Source: Verrucomicrobiaceae bacterium (lineage in GTDB: Bacteria; Verrucomicrobiota; Verrucomicrobiia; Verrucomicrobiales; Verrucomicrobiaceae). Taken from it: a DNA stretch of 46,026 nt. The stretch is taken from assembly GCA_016795465.1 (NCBI GenBank), contig JAEUHK010000063.1, forward strand, positions 1 through 46,026. Direction: 5' to 3'. Below are positions 17,036 to 25,418 of this stretch, piece by piece (within the stretch, counting starts at the first letter, position 1; the number at the start of each line of letters is the position of its first letter). The notes beneath the pieces were generated by a model that was not told the origin of the DNA, did not search any database, and saw nothing but the letters and a program-made list of their open reading frames with translations. Made by a program: the position numbers and the translations under genes.

Positions 17036-18322
17036 TCAAAGCGCCGCCAGCGCCGCGGCGGCGACTTCGGCGGTCTGGTCGAGGTCCACTTTGCTGTGGG
17101 CCATGCTGATGAAGCCGGTCTCGAACTGGCTCGGTGCGAAGTACACGCCGTTGTCGAGGCATTGGTGGAAGAATTTGCGGAAGGCGGCCAGGTCGCTCGT
17201 TTTCGCGTCCTGCAGGCTGTGCACATCCTTCTCGGTGAAGAAGAGGCAGAACATGCTGCCTTTACGATACCACTTGTAGCCGAGGCCCTTCTTCTTGAGC
17301 ACGTCGAGCACGGCGTCCTCCATGGTCTGGCCGAGATTTTCGAGCAACGAGTAGCCGCCGAGCCTTTCGATCTCGCGGAGTTGCGCGAGACCGGCGGCGA
17401 GCGCCACCGGATTGCCGCTCAAGGTGCCCGCCTGATACACCGGGCCGATCGGCGCGAGGTAATCCATCACATCCGCACGTCCGCCGAAGGCACCGACGGG
17501 CAAACCGCCGCCGATGACCTTGCCGAGGCAGGTCAAATCGGGCGTGATGCCTTCCAGCTCCTGCACACCGCCTTTGGCGAGCCGGAAGCCGGTCATGACT
17601 TCGTCGAAAATGAGCAGCGCCCCATGCTTCGCGGTGATTTCGCGCAGCTTTTGCAGGAAACCGGGCTTCGGCAAAATGAGGCCCGCATTGGCCGGATACG
17701 GCTCGACGATCACGCAGGCGATCTCGTGGCCTTGTTTCTCAAAAAGCTCCTCAAGTGCGGCTTCCTCGTTGAAAGGCAAAACGCTGGTCAAAGCGGCAAA
17801 GTCCTTCGGCACACCCGCGCTGTCCGGATTGCCATGCGTGAGCGCACCGCTGCCGGCGGCCACGAGGAGGCTGTCGCTATGCCCGTGGTAGCAGCCGTCG
17901 AACTTCACCAAGCGGTCGCGCTTCGTGAAACCGCGGGCGAGGCGGATGGCGCTCATCGTTGCCTCGGTGCCGCTGCTCACCATGCGCACCTTTTGGATGC
18001 TTGGCACCCATTCGCAGATCGTGCGGGCCATTTCGACTTCGTACATGTTCGGAATGCCGAAGCTGACACCTTCCTTCGCCGCGCGGTGGATCGCCTCAAT
18101 AACGGGAATCGGTGCATGGCCAAGGATCGCGGGGCCCCAAGTGCCGACGTAGTCGATCATGCAACGGTCATCCACATCGTAGATGCGGCAGCCTTTGGCC
18201 CGCTTCACGAAAAAGGGATCACCGCCGACATTGCGGAAGGCACGCACAGGCGAGTTCACGCCGCCGGGGATGTACTGCTTGGCGAGATCGAAGAGCTTGG
18301 TGGAAAAGGGTCCGTTGGGCAT
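17036..18322 (-). CDS. hemL: Glutamate-1-semialdehyde 2,1-aminomutase
   Basis: PLP enzyme that converts glutamate-1-semialdehyde to 5-aminolevulinate in the C5 pathway of tetrapyrrole synthesis. 428 residues, normal length. Motifs: PGGVNSPVRAF near the N-terminus, VSSGTEATMSAIRLARG (phosphate binding), FDGCYHGHSD, IFDEVMTGFR (Asp for the pyridine nitrogen) and the PLP lysine Lys268 in CLGKVIGGGLPVGAFGG. The start is ATG 18322 (MPNGPFSTKLFDLAKQ); the frame stays open upstream to 18676, but that stretch is repeat-like spacer and antisense to the next gene. Confidence 0.96.
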   Translation of the reverse strand: MPNGPFSTKLFDLAKQYIPGGVNSPVRAFRNVGGDPFFVKRAKGCRIYDVDDRCMIDYVGTWGPAILGHAPIPVIEAIHRAAKEGVSFGIPNMYEVEMARTICEWVPSIQKVRMVSSGTEATMSAIRLARGFTKRDRLVKFDGCYHGHSDSLLVAAGSGALTHGNPDSAGVPKDFAALTSVLPFNEEAALEELFEKQGHEIACVIVEPYPANAGLILPKPGFLQKLREITAKHGALLIFDEVMTGFRLAKGGVQELEGITPDLTCLGKVIGGGLPVGAFGGRADVMDYLAPIGPVYQAGTLSGNPVALAAGLAQLREIERLGGYSLLENLGQTMEDAVLDVLKKKGLGYKWYRKGSMFCLFFTEKDVHSLQDAKTSDLAAFRKFFHQCLDNGVYFAPSQFETGFISMAHSKVDLDQTAEVAAAALAAL

Positions 18323-18406
18323 GACTAGAAATGACGAAATCAGAATGACGAAGGTCGAATGAAGCGGGCAGGGATACGCGAAAGCCTCCAGCCGTCGAAC
18401 AAAAGG

Positions 18407-18436
18407 TTGCCCGCCGGCGTCGGAGTCGGGTATTCT
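18407..18436 (+). promoter_or_regulatory. Candidate sigma-70-like promoter of the SH3-domain gene
   Basis: TTGCCC (18407-18412), an 18-base spacer and TATTCT (18431-18436); each hexamer matches 4 of 6 consensus bases, 16 bases before the ATG at 18453. Plausible but weak. Confidence 0.3.
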
Positions 18437-18452
18437 ACGACTGCGAACCCTT

Positions 18453-19160
18453 ATGAAACGCCTCTTTTTCCTCGCTCTCTGCCTCACGGCGTTTTCCTCC
18501 GTCCCGGCGCAGCTCTCGCGAAACAAATCCTCCCTGCCGCAGGAGCCCGGCACCTTCTCCATCGAAGGTCTGACGCCGCGACCCGTCGTGGTGCGCATCC
18601 AGGCGGAGGCCCCGGTGTACACCACGAACAAATTCGACCGTGCCATCGGCAGCTTTGCGCCCGGGGTGCCTGTCACGCTCGTGGCGATGAGCGATACCTC
18701 CTACCGCGTGCGCGGCCGTGCCCGCCATGGTGATGTGGCCGGCTGGGTGAAGCAATCGGACGTGCTCTCCGCCGATCCAATGCTCGCGGACAAATTGAAG
18801 AAGCTCTTTGAGCGCACCAAGCAGGTCGCCGAGCTCATCAAGAACAACCAAGTGGCCCTCGGCATGACCAGCGAGGAAGTGCAGGCCTCTCTCGGCAAGC
18901 CCACCCGCAAGAGCGCGAAGATCAACGCTGGCGGCAAAGAAGAGCGCCTCGAATACGCGATGTTTGAGAAAGTGCCGCAAGTGACCACTGGCCGCGATTC
19001 CTTCGGCCAGCTCGTCCAAACCATCGTCTATGTGAAGGTCGAGGTCGGCACCCTCAGCCTCAGTTTCAAAGACAACGTCGTCGATGAGATCGAGGAAACC
19101 AAAGGCAACCCGCTTGGCAACGGCGGCGTGCAGATCGTGCCAGCACCGATCCTCTTCTAA
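18453..19160 (+). CDS. Exported SH3-like / BamE-like domain protein
   Basis: 235 residues. Signal peptide MKRLFFLALCLTAFSSVPAQ, then an SH3-like segment (VVVRIQAEAPVYTTNKFDRAIGSFAPGVPVTLVAMSDTSYRVRGRARHGDVAGWVKQSDV, residues about 45-105), a helical linker, and a second domain opening VALGMTSEEVQASLGKPTRKS. That GMT-x-x-EV-x-x-x-LGKP pattern is typical of SmpA/OmlA/BamE-type small domains. It is probably periplasmic or envelope-associated. It is monocistronic and convergent with gluQ; the ends overlap by 4 bases. Specific function unknown. Confidence 0.75.
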   Translation: MKRLFFLALCLTAFSSVPAQLSRNKSSLPQEPGTFSIEGLTPRPVVVRIQAEAPVYTTNKFDRAIGSFAPGVPVTLVAMSDTSYRVRGRARHGDVAGWVKQSDVLSADPMLADKLKKLFERTKQVAELIKNNQVALGMTSEEVQASLGKPTRKSAKINAGGKEERLEYAMFEKVPQVTTGRDSFGQLVQTIVYVKVEVGTLSLSFKDNVVDEIEETKGNPLGNGGVQIVPAPILF

Positions 19161-19987
19161 TCGATCAAAGCCCGCACACGTTCCGGCGTCCAGCCAGCCT
19201 CACGCAGGCTGCGAAGCGAGCGGGCGTCATCGCGTTTGGCGAGACGTTTGCCGGATTCATCGGTGATGAGGCGATGATGATGCCAGCGTGGCACGGGCAG
19301 GCCGAGAAGATGCTGAAGCAGGCGGTGAAGATGCGTCGCGGGAAGCAGATCCTCACCACGCGTGACGAGTGTGATGCCTTGCAGGGCATCATCGACCACG
19401 ACGGCGAGGTGATAGCTCGCTGGCGTTTCTTTGCGGGCCAGCACAACATCGCCAAAGATTGCTGGATCAGCGGTGATTTCGCCGCGCGAGAGCTCGGTGA
19501 AGGTCAGAGGAGCTTCGAGGAACTGCAGCGCCTTCATCACATCGAGTCGCAAAGCATACGCGGCACCGTTGGCGAGTCGTTGCTGACGTTCCGCCGCATC
19601 GAGATGAAGGCAGGTGCCGGGATAAAGCGGTCCATCGGGACCTTGCGGGGCATTCCCGGCTCTTGCGATCTCGTCCTGGATTTCGCGTCGCGTGCAAAAA
19701 CAAGGGTACAGCAGTCCTTTGGCCTCCAACTGGCCCAAAGCGGATCGGTAGTCGTCAAAGTGATCACTTTGCCTGCGAACCGGTTTTTCCCACGAAAGGC
19801 CCAACCACGCCAAATCCTCGAAAATGGCTTCTTCATACTCGGGTCGTGCTCGCGTGGCATCGATGTCCTCCAACCGGATCAGAAAGCGTCCGCCATCAGC
19901 TTCGCGGTCCGCAAACAAGGCCGCGAAAGCATGACCGAGGTGCAGCCATCCCGTCGGGCTTGGGGCGAAGCGGGTCGTCTCTGGCAT
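19157..19987 (-). CDS. gluQ: Glutamyl-Q tRNA(Asp) synthetase
   Basis: Truncated glutamyl-tRNA synthetase paralogue that attaches glutamate to queuosine-34 of tRNA(Asp). It has 276 residues and lacks the anticodon-binding half. Motifs: RFAPSPTGWLHLGHA with HLGH (16-19); zinc ligands Cys96, Cys98 (PCFCTRRE), Tyr122 and Cys126 (LYPGTC), which distinguish GluQRS; and KMSKS-like GKRLAKRDDA. Start 19987 (MPETTRFAPSPTG); the frame runs on upstream inside tcdA. It lies 4 bases downstream of tcdA on the same strand, forming a tRNA anticodon-loop modification pair. Confidence 0.93.
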   Translation of the reverse strand: MPETTRFAPSPTGWLHLGHAFAALFADREADGGRFLIRLEDIDATRARPEYEEAIFEDLAWLGLSWEKPVRRQSDHFDDYRSALGQLEAKGLLYPCFCTRREIQDEIARAGNAPQGPDGPLYPGTCLHLDAAERQQRLANGAAYALRLDVMKALQFLEAPLTFTELSRGEITADPAIFGDVVLARKETPASYHLAVVVDDALQGITLVTRGEDLLPATHLHRLLQHLLGLPVPRWHHHRLITDESGKRLAKRDDARSLRSLREAGWTPERVRALID

Positions 19988-19991
19988 AAAA

Positions 19992-20783
19992 TCACACGCC
20001 GCTGAGTTTGCGCACCACTTCACCAGCCAGCACGAAGCCAAACGTGCCCGTGACAAACGTCGCCGCACCAAAACCCGCGGCGCAATCGAGCCGCAGACCG
20101 GCCTCCGTGCCTTCTTGAGGCTCGAGTTTGCAGGTGCCGTCAGCTTGCGGGTAGATCGCCCGCTCGGTGGAAAACACACACGGCACTCCAAACGCCATCG
20201 GGCGGCCTTCGAGGCTCTTCGCGAAGCCAAAATCACGTCGCAAACACTGCCGCGTGCCTTTGAGCAGCATGTCCGCCCCCGCGAAGCCGAGATCCGTCAG
20301 CTTCACCGCCGTCGCATCGCGACGACCTCCCGCCGAGCCGCTGGTGATGATCGGAAGGCCGCGTTGCACGCACTTCGCAATGATCAGTGCCTTGATCGAC
20401 GTGCGGTCGATGGCATCGACGACATAATCGAAGCCGCCGTCGAGCAGGCGATCAGCATTCGACTCGGTCAAAAACTCAATCACGCGGTTCACGCGGCAGT
20501 CGGGATTGATCTCCGCCACGCGACGCGTGAGCACCTCGACCTTCGGCACGCCGACGGTGCCCGCGAGCGCCGGAAGCTGGCGGTTCGTATTCGTGATGCA
20601 CACGTCATCCATGTCGATCAACGTGAGCTGGCCGATGCCGCTGCGTGCCAGCGCCTCCACCACCCACGAACCCACGCCACCCACGCCCACGACCGCCACA
20701 TGCGCCGCCGCGAGCCGTGGCAGCGCCGCGACCCCATAAAGCCGCGCGATGCCGCCAAATCGTTGCTGGTAGGATTCGTCCAT
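19992..20783 (-). CDS. tcdA: tRNA threonylcarbamoyladenosine dehydratase
   Basis: E1/ThiF-like ATP-dependent dehydratase that cyclises t6A37 to ct6A37 in tRNAs reading ANN codons. 263 residues from MDESYQQRFGGIARLYG, the typical TcdA/CsdL start. Nucleotide-binding loop VAVVGVGGVGSWVVEALARSGIG, then LIDMDDVCITNTNRQLPAL (Asp and Arg of the adenylation site) and DYVVDAIDRTSIKALIIAKC; the end ATFVTGTFGFVLAGEVVRKL is also typical. The long upstream start at 20816 was rejected. Transcribed first, then gluQ after 4 bases. Confidence 0.92.
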   Translation of the reverse strand: MDESYQQRFGGIARLYGVAALPRLAAAHVAVVGVGGVGSWVVEALARSGIGQLTLIDMDDVCITNTNRQLPALAGTVGVPKVEVLTRRVAEINPDCRVNRVIEFLTESNADRLLDGGFDYVVDAIDRTSIKALIIAKCVQRGLPIITSGSAGGRRDATAVKLTDLGFAGADMLLKGTRQCLRRDFGFAKSLEGRPMAFGVPCVFSTERAIYPQADGTCKLEPQEGTEAGLRLDCAAGFGAATFVTGTFGFVLAGEVVRKLSGV

Positions 20784-20826
20784 GCGCGTTCCTACGCGCA
20801 GCCGCGTGGCAGGCAAGCGTTGTGGA

Positions 20827-22902
20827 TTACTTCATGCCGTCCGCCGCGCCCCAGGGCTCGATTTGACGCAGATGTTTCGTCGCGAGCTGGGCGTAGCATT
20901 CCGGCAGGTCAAACTTCGCCAGCACGTCGCGCAGCATCGCGGCATACGGCCACTGCTGGTCCTCGTGAATGGCGAGTTCGTGGAAGGAGGTGAGCGCATG
21001 CTTCAGCGTCACCTGCTTCACCGTCGGCGAAAGCAGCGCGGCGAACGCCGCAGGCAGTGCGCCCCAACCGTTGCCGACGAGATGAATCTCCTCGTGACCT
21101 GCCGCGGCGAGCAACTGCACCACACGCAGCACGTCATGCACACGCTGGCCGAGCAGCGGACGATCCAGCATGAAGCTGTAGGCCGCGTAGAAGTAGTGAC
21201 TGCCGTAGCGGGCGAGGAATTGGTTCACGCCGCAGGTATCCGGCTGCGAATCGCCAATGCCGCGCACGTCACAGGCAAAGAACGCCGCGTCCGGCGAGGC
21301 GGTGATGAGCTCCTGCACGAGCGGCTCGTCGCGCAGCTCCGCATCGGCGGAGTGATGGGAAATGTAGAGCACCGCCTTCTTCAAACCACGCGGCAGGCGC
21401 GAAGTGAGCGTCTCATCGCTCAAACGCGTCACGAGCGCATGCACCTCCGGCTCGGTTTCGACCGCGTAGGTGCAGTAGGACTTCGCGGGATACTTGCGAT
21501 TGCCCGCGCTGCGCAGGATGCGGTAGTCCGGCGCGGTCTCCGGCAGTGCTGGCAGCTTCAGCACCTCACGCACGACCTTGAGATCGAATTTGCCGCGCTT
21601 TTTCGCCAACGACTCGGCTTTCGCCTTCGTGAACGACATGATCGTGCGACTGCTCATCGCGCCGACCTGGCCTTTGGGCGTGCAAAGAAGGTCCGCTTCC
21701 TTCTCGACGGTGATCGCAGGCTCTGCCTCGGCCATTTTCATGCCGGTGGCCTTGCCAAAGAAGCGATACATCGCCTCGCGGTTCGGCTGCGTGTAGCCGT
21801 GCGGATCGGGGCCGGTGTGCAGCGCGATGTTCTCCGGCTTGCCGAGCAGGGTGTAGAGCTTCTTGAGCCGCTCGTAGGTCTCCGCGCTGCCACGAGCATC
21901 AAAGTAATCTTTCTCCTGCGCCATGATGATCACGGGCTTCGGCGCCATCGCAGCGAGGAAGTCGCAGTGATCGAGGTCGAAGGCCAACACACGCGGCGGG
22001 CACTGCTCGTTGTCCTGTGGCAGCTCGTTCTCCGCATCGCGGCGGAACGTGGTCACGAAGCACGACGGCGCCCCCATGGTGAAACGCGGCTCCAAACCGC
22101 ACAACCAGGTCGTCTGCGTGCCACCGCCGGAGTTTCCGGTGACGCCGATGTGCCGCTCGTCGATCTCCGCACGCGTGAGCAGGTAGTCGAGCGCACGAAT
22201 GGCATCCCACGCGAACCACGCGCCGAGAAACTCGCCCACGAGCAGCATGGGATTGCCCATTTGATTGTGCTCCGTCGTGCCGCCTTTGAGACGTGAGCCG
22301 AGTTTTTCATCGAGATACTGAAAGCGCTCACCCTGACCGGCCGGGTCGATCAAAAAGCACGCCATGCCCTGGCGTGCGAGTCCTTGCGCGAAGCTTTGAT
22401 ATGCCGTCTCCGCTTTTCCATTCAGCGAGTGACCGCACACGCCGATCACGCCCGGCACCTTGCCCTTCGCGTTCGTCGGCAGATACAAGTTGCCGGTGAC
22501 GATGAACTCCGGCCGGCTTTCGAAGTGGATGTTTTCGATGCGATAAGCCTCGCGCTCGATCACCCGCGTCACCTTCGCATTCAGCGGCGTCTTTTCCGGA
22601 AAGGGACCGAAGCTCTCGCGAATGCGCTTTTGGACCGACTTCACATAGGCCTCCGCATCGGCCTTCGTCTTCAGTTGAGCTCGATTGGCATTCCCGCGTG
22701 CTTCCGATGCCCGCACCTCGATCACGAGCCAATCCTGCATCATGCGCGGAAAGCGGTTCAGAGGCTCCAAACTGCCAACGGAGGCTGTTTTGACCGCGCT
22801 TTGAGCCTTTACGCTGCTCACTCCGCTGAAGAGCGATCCGCTCAAGGTGGCCAAACTGCTGGTTCCAATGAAATGACGGCGGGAGAAAGATGAATCGGAC
22901 AT
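20827..22902 (-). CDS. Tat-exported two-domain alpha/beta-hydrolase (acetyl xylan esterase-like)
   Basis: 691 residues. The N-terminus SRRHFIGTSS (Arg8-Arg9) followed by a hydrophobic run and VKAQS is a twin-arginine signal. Domain 1 (about 110-395) is an alpha/beta hydrolase close to acetyl xylan esterase/dienelactone hydrolase families: GVIGVCGHS oxyanion region, nucleophile Ser258 in GNSGGG, acidic residue near EKDYFDARG and His368 in GPDPHGYT. Domain 2 (about 460-691) has the same layout, but the elbow at 610-614 reads GNGWG, so the nucleophile is Trp613 and it is probably inactive. Start ATG 22902 chosen for the Tat signal. Likely an extracytoplasmic carbohydrate esterase; substrate inferred only. 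Confidence 0.82.
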   Translation of the reverse strand: MSDSSFSRRHFIGTSSLATLSGSLFSGVSSVKAQSAVKTASVGSLEPLNRFPRMMQDWLVIEVRASEARGNANRAQLKTKADAEAYVKSVQKRIRESFGPFPEKTPLNAKVTRVIEREAYRIENIHFESRPEFIVTGNLYLPTNAKGKVPGVIGVCGHSLNGKAETAYQSFAQGLARQGMACFLIDPAGQGERFQYLDEKLGSRLKGGTTEHNQMGNPMLLVGEFLGAWFAWDAIRALDYLLTRAEIDERHIGVTGNSGGGTQTTWLCGLEPRFTMGAPSCFVTTFRRDAENELPQDNEQCPPRVLAFDLDHCDFLAAMAPKPVIIMAQEKDYFDARGSAETYERLKKLYTLLGKPENIALHTGPDPHGYTQPNREAMYRFFGKATGMKMAEAEPAITVEKEADLLCTPKGQVGAMSSRTIMSFTKAKAESLAKKRGKFDLKVVREVLKLPALPETAPDYRILRSAGNRKYPAKSYCTYAVETEPEVHALVTRLSDETLTSRLPRGLKKAVLYISHHSADAELRDEPLVQELITASPDAAFFACDVRGIGDSQPDTCGVNQFLARYGSHYFYAAYSFMLDRPLLGQRVHDVLRVVQLLAAAGHEEIHLVGNGWGALPAAFAALLSPTVKQVTLKHALTSFHELAIHEDQQWPYAAMLRDVLAKFDLPECYAQLATKHLRQIEPWGAADGMK

Positions 22903-22970
22903 GTGTGCAGTGAAGTACGGCCCGACCTCGCCGATTTCGCCGGCAGCACGTTTGTGATTCTCTGACCAAC

Positions 22971-23001
22971 AAAAAAGCCCGGGCATTGCTGCGCCGGGCT
23001 T
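22971..23001 (-). terminator. Rho-independent terminator of the Cys-rich lipoprotein gene
   Basis: Arms AAGCCCGG (22975-22982) and CCGGGCTT (22994-23001) form an 8-bp GC-rich stem; read on the minus strand the stem is followed by six T (22971-22976, partly inside the stem). It lies 25 bases downstream of the stop of the minus-strand gene at 23026-23175. Confidence 0.8.
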
Positions 23002-23025
23002 CGTGGGAAATGGGGGCCGTGGGGC

Positions 23026-23175
23026 TTAGTGTTTGCAGGTCTTGCAGTCGGTGGTCTTCTTGCTGTCGCAGCAGGCGGAGGTGCCGGACTTGCAGCATTC
23101 CTTCTTGGGAGCGAGCGGGCAGGTGCCGCAGCTGGTGAGACCGATGACGAGGGCGAGGGTGGCGAGTACTTTCAT
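23026..23175 (-). CDS. Cysteine-rich mini-lipoprotein
   Basis: 49 residues from ATG 23175. N-terminus MKVLATLALVIGLTSC is a lipoprotein signal with lipobox LTSC, so Cys16 should be lipidated. The mature part is 34 residues with eight Cys in total at 16, 19, 27, 28, 35, 36, 44 and 47 and many Lys: CGTCP, ECCKSG, ACCDSKK, DCKTCKH. The spacing suggests metal binding or disulfides. The gene has its own strong terminator and 107 bases of upstream DNA. I know no named family for it; a metal-binding or redox role is inference. Confidence 0.7.
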   Translation of the reverse strand: MKVLATLALVIGLTSCGTCPLAPKKECCKSGTSACCDSKKTTDCKTCKH

Positions 23176-23282
23176 GAGGATGGTGGTGTTGCTGTTGGAT
23201 GAGGTGAAGCGACGCGGCGCGTCCGATTCGCTTTCAGATACGAGTTTGCCAAGCAAGCTTTATTCCTGGCAAGCACGAAATC

Positions 23283-23873
23283 TCAGCTATGCGCATGTTT
23301 TGCCTTCTCCGCGGCGATGAGGCGGGCGCGTTTTGCCACCTCCATGCGATGGGCGATCTCCCATACCCCCCAAGTGGCCACGTAACTGACCGCCGAGCAG
23401 ATGGCGCCGAGCACCAAACCACCGATGAGCATCACCGGCGCATGCTCTTTCAGCACCAGCCACGCCTCCACCGCCGAATCTGGCAGATGATCCGGGAAGG
23501 GCGTGGTGGGCACCTCGGTGTAGAGGCCGAGGAACCATTTGCCGATGGCATACTCGATGGGGACGAGAATCGGGACGGTGACGGGATTGCTCACCCAGCA
23601 GATGGCCAGCGCGATGGGGATGTTCACGCGGAACAAGGCGCACAAGATGGTGGCCGTGGGCATCTGGATGGGCAGCAGTTGTAGCGTGATGAACCAGCCG
23701 ATGGCCATGCCGCCCGAAAAGGTATGCTGCGTGGGCTTCCACACCTGTTTGTCGAGGAAATGGCGGGCAAACCAGCGCATGACAGGCCGCTGCCGCAGTT
23801 TGCGCGGGTGTTTCAGGAAACGGTAGGTCTGGAAGACCGACCGTCGGAACCAAGAACGAAGGCGGATCAGCAT
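23283..23873 (-). CDS. DUF2062 family membrane protein
   Basis: 196-residue inner-membrane protein from ATG 23873 (MLIRLRSWFRRSVFQTYRFL). The sequence FSGGMAIGWFITLQLLPIQMPTATILCALFRVNIPIALAICWVSNPVTVPILVPIEYAIGKWFLG is the DUF2062 core: hydrophobic hairpins with the NP..TVPI motif. A further membrane segment (VMLIGGLVLGAICSAVSYVATWGVW) precedes a basic tail ending KAKHAHS. It lies 7 bases downstream of uppP on the same strand. Family function is not established; the pairing suggests an envelope or lipid-carrier role. Confidence 0.88.
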   Translation of the reverse strand: MLIRLRSWFRRSVFQTYRFLKHPRKLRQRPVMRWFARHFLDKQVWKPTQHTFSGGMAIGWFITLQLLPIQMPTATILCALFRVNIPIALAICWVSNPVTVPILVPIEYAIGKWFLGLYTEVPTTPFPDHLPDSAVEAWLVLKEHAPVMLIGGLVLGAICSAVSYVATWGVWEIAHRMEVAKRARLIAAEKAKHAHS

Positions 23874-23880
23874 GCTGGTG

Positions 23881-24675
23881 TCATCCAAAGTAAGCCCAAA
23901 CCAGCAAACCACCGCCGAGCGCGATGCGATACCAGGCGAAGCCATTGAAGGTGTGGGACTGAACGAAGCGAATGAGCCACTTTACGACGATGAAGGCAGA
24001 AATCGCGGAAACGAGCGTGCCAAGCGCAACCATGGCCCAGTCCTCGCCGGCCGCCTCGCCATCTTTGAACGCCGAAAGGATCTTGTAGCCGCCCGCCGCC
24101 ATCAGCGTGGGGATGCCCAGCAGGAACGAAAACTCCGTCGCGGCTGGTCTCGCGATACCGAGTGCCATTGCCATGAGGATGCTGGCACCGGAGCGGGAGG
24201 TGCCGGGAAACACCGCGGCGAGCAATTGCGCCATCGCCACGGCCACCACGACGGTCCAGGTGATGCTTGTGATGCCCTGACGGCCTTTTTGCATCGCCTC
24301 GAGCACCAGGATGACAATGCCACCGATGAAAGTGGCCCATGCCACGGGCGGAATCGTCTCCGGCAGCTCGATGTCGAGCTTCTTGATCACCAAGCCACCG
24401 GCCGCGGTGATGAAAAAGGCCACGGCCAGCTTTGCGAGGTAGTCTTTGGTCGCCGGATCGCTCAGCGAGGTCGCGAGCTGCTTCACGCGCTGCGTGAACA
24501 CAGCGAGCACGGCCAGCACCGCGCCGCTTTGGATCACCACGTTGAAAAGATCGCTCTTCGCCGGCAGCCAGCCGAGGTTCTGCGGAATCAGCAAATGCCC
24601 GGTCGAGGAGATGGGCAGGAATTCGGTGACACCTTCAATGATGCCTAGGAGGATGATCGCGAGCCAGTCTGGCAT
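23881..24675 (-). CDS. uppP: Undecaprenyl-diphosphate phosphatase
   Basis: Integral membrane BacA-type phosphatase that recycles undecaprenyl diphosphate to the monophosphate carrier for peptidoglycan and other envelope polymers; extra copies give bacitracin resistance. 264 residues with about eight membrane segments. Both catalytic motifs are present: EGVTEFLPISSTGHLLI at residues about 14-30 and VFPGTSRSGASILMAM near the middle. First gene of a two-gene unit with the DUF2062 gene. Confidence 0.95.
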   Translation of the reverse strand: MPDWLAIILLGIIEGVTEFLPISSTGHLLIPQNLGWLPAKSDLFNVVIQSGAVLAVLAVFTQRVKQLATSLSDPATKDYLAKLAVAFFITAAGGLVIKKLDIELPETIPPVAWATFIGGIVILVLEAMQKGRQGITSITWTVVVAVAMAQLLAAVFPGTSRSGASILMAMALGIARPAATEFSFLLGIPTLMAAGGYKILSAFKDGEAAGEDWAMVALGTLVSAISAFIVVKWLIRFVQSHTFNGFAWYRIALGGGLLVWAYFG

Positions 24676-24770
24676 GGGCGTGAATCGTGAGGACGGGAAT
24701 GGAAGCCGCTACTTTCCGCCGCGCCGGATGCCTTGCAAGAAATGAAGACCTCAGAACTGAGGAACTTTCG

Positions 24771-25403
24771 TCACGCGCCAGCCTTCACATAGTCCGACAT
24801 CGCATTCAGCATCACGACCACCGAGCACGCACCGGCGTCCGGGAAGCCGATGCAGGCCTCGCCGAGCGTCTTGGCACGGCCAAACTGGGCGATCATGGCC
24901 TTGCTGGCCTCTTTGCCTGCCTCCGCTGCTGCGGCAACAGCCGCGAGAGCTTCAGGAAGAGGCAAAGTGGTGACTTCCTTCGCCTTTTCAGCCGCAGGGA
25001 CGAGCGCGTCGAGCATCGTTTTGTCGCCCGGTTTGGCTCCGCCGCGCTTCATGATGGCTTCAGCGGCCGCTGCGAAGAAAAGCGGCAGATCCGGCGGATC
25101 GAAGCGACCTGCGGTGGCGAGCGCTTTGCCTCCTGCGCGGAAAAGCGTGCCGAAAATGGCTCCCGAGGCACCGCCCATGCTCGTCATCATCGCCGTGCCG
25201 GTGGTCACAAAGACCTGCTCGACCGTCGTGGGCTCCAATTTCTCCAACTGGACCTTCACGGCCTCCATGCCGCGTTTCATGCCGAGGCCATGATCGCCAT
25301 CGCCGAGATCGCGATCCGCTTGAGAGAGCATCGGTTCAGCTTCGATGATGGCATCAGCCACCTTCAGCATCATGAGACGGACTTGGTTGGGTTTGAGTTC
25401 CAT
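24771..25403 (-). CDS. dhaL: DhaL-type dihydroxyacetone kinase ADP-binding subunit
   Basis: 210-residue all-helical kinase domain (DhaL/Dak2). Mg-ADP-binding motif DLGDGDHGLGMKRGM carries the three Asp of the family. TSMGGASGAIFGTLF and PDAGACSVVVML (the DPGA loop, with Ala-Gly inversion tolerated) complete the nucleotide cap. Start 25403 ATG (MELKPNQVRLMMLKVADAI). A DhaK substrate-binding subunit would be needed for dihydroxyacetone phosphorylation and none is in the window; instead the gene follows the LsrF-like aldolase by 90 bases. It may therefore phosphorylate another ketose together with an unlinked DhaK. Confidence 0.87.
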   Translation of the reverse strand: MELKPNQVRLMMLKVADAIIEAEPMLSQADRDLGDGDHGLGMKRGMEAVKVQLEKLEPTTVEQVFVTTGTAMMTSMGGASGAIFGTLFRAGGKALATAGRFDPPDLPLFFAAAAEAIMKRGGAKPGDKTMLDALVPAAEKAKEVTTLPLPEALAAVAAAAEAGKEASKAMIAQFGRAKTLGEACIGFPDAGACSVVVMLNAMSDYVKAGA

Positions 25404-25418
25404 GGGTGTTGTTGGAGA

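Noticed and set aside
18323..18676. N-terminal extension of the hemL frame
   Set aside because: Covers repeat-like spacer and the 5' end of the SH3-domain gene on the other strand; HemL homology starts at PFSTKLFDLA.
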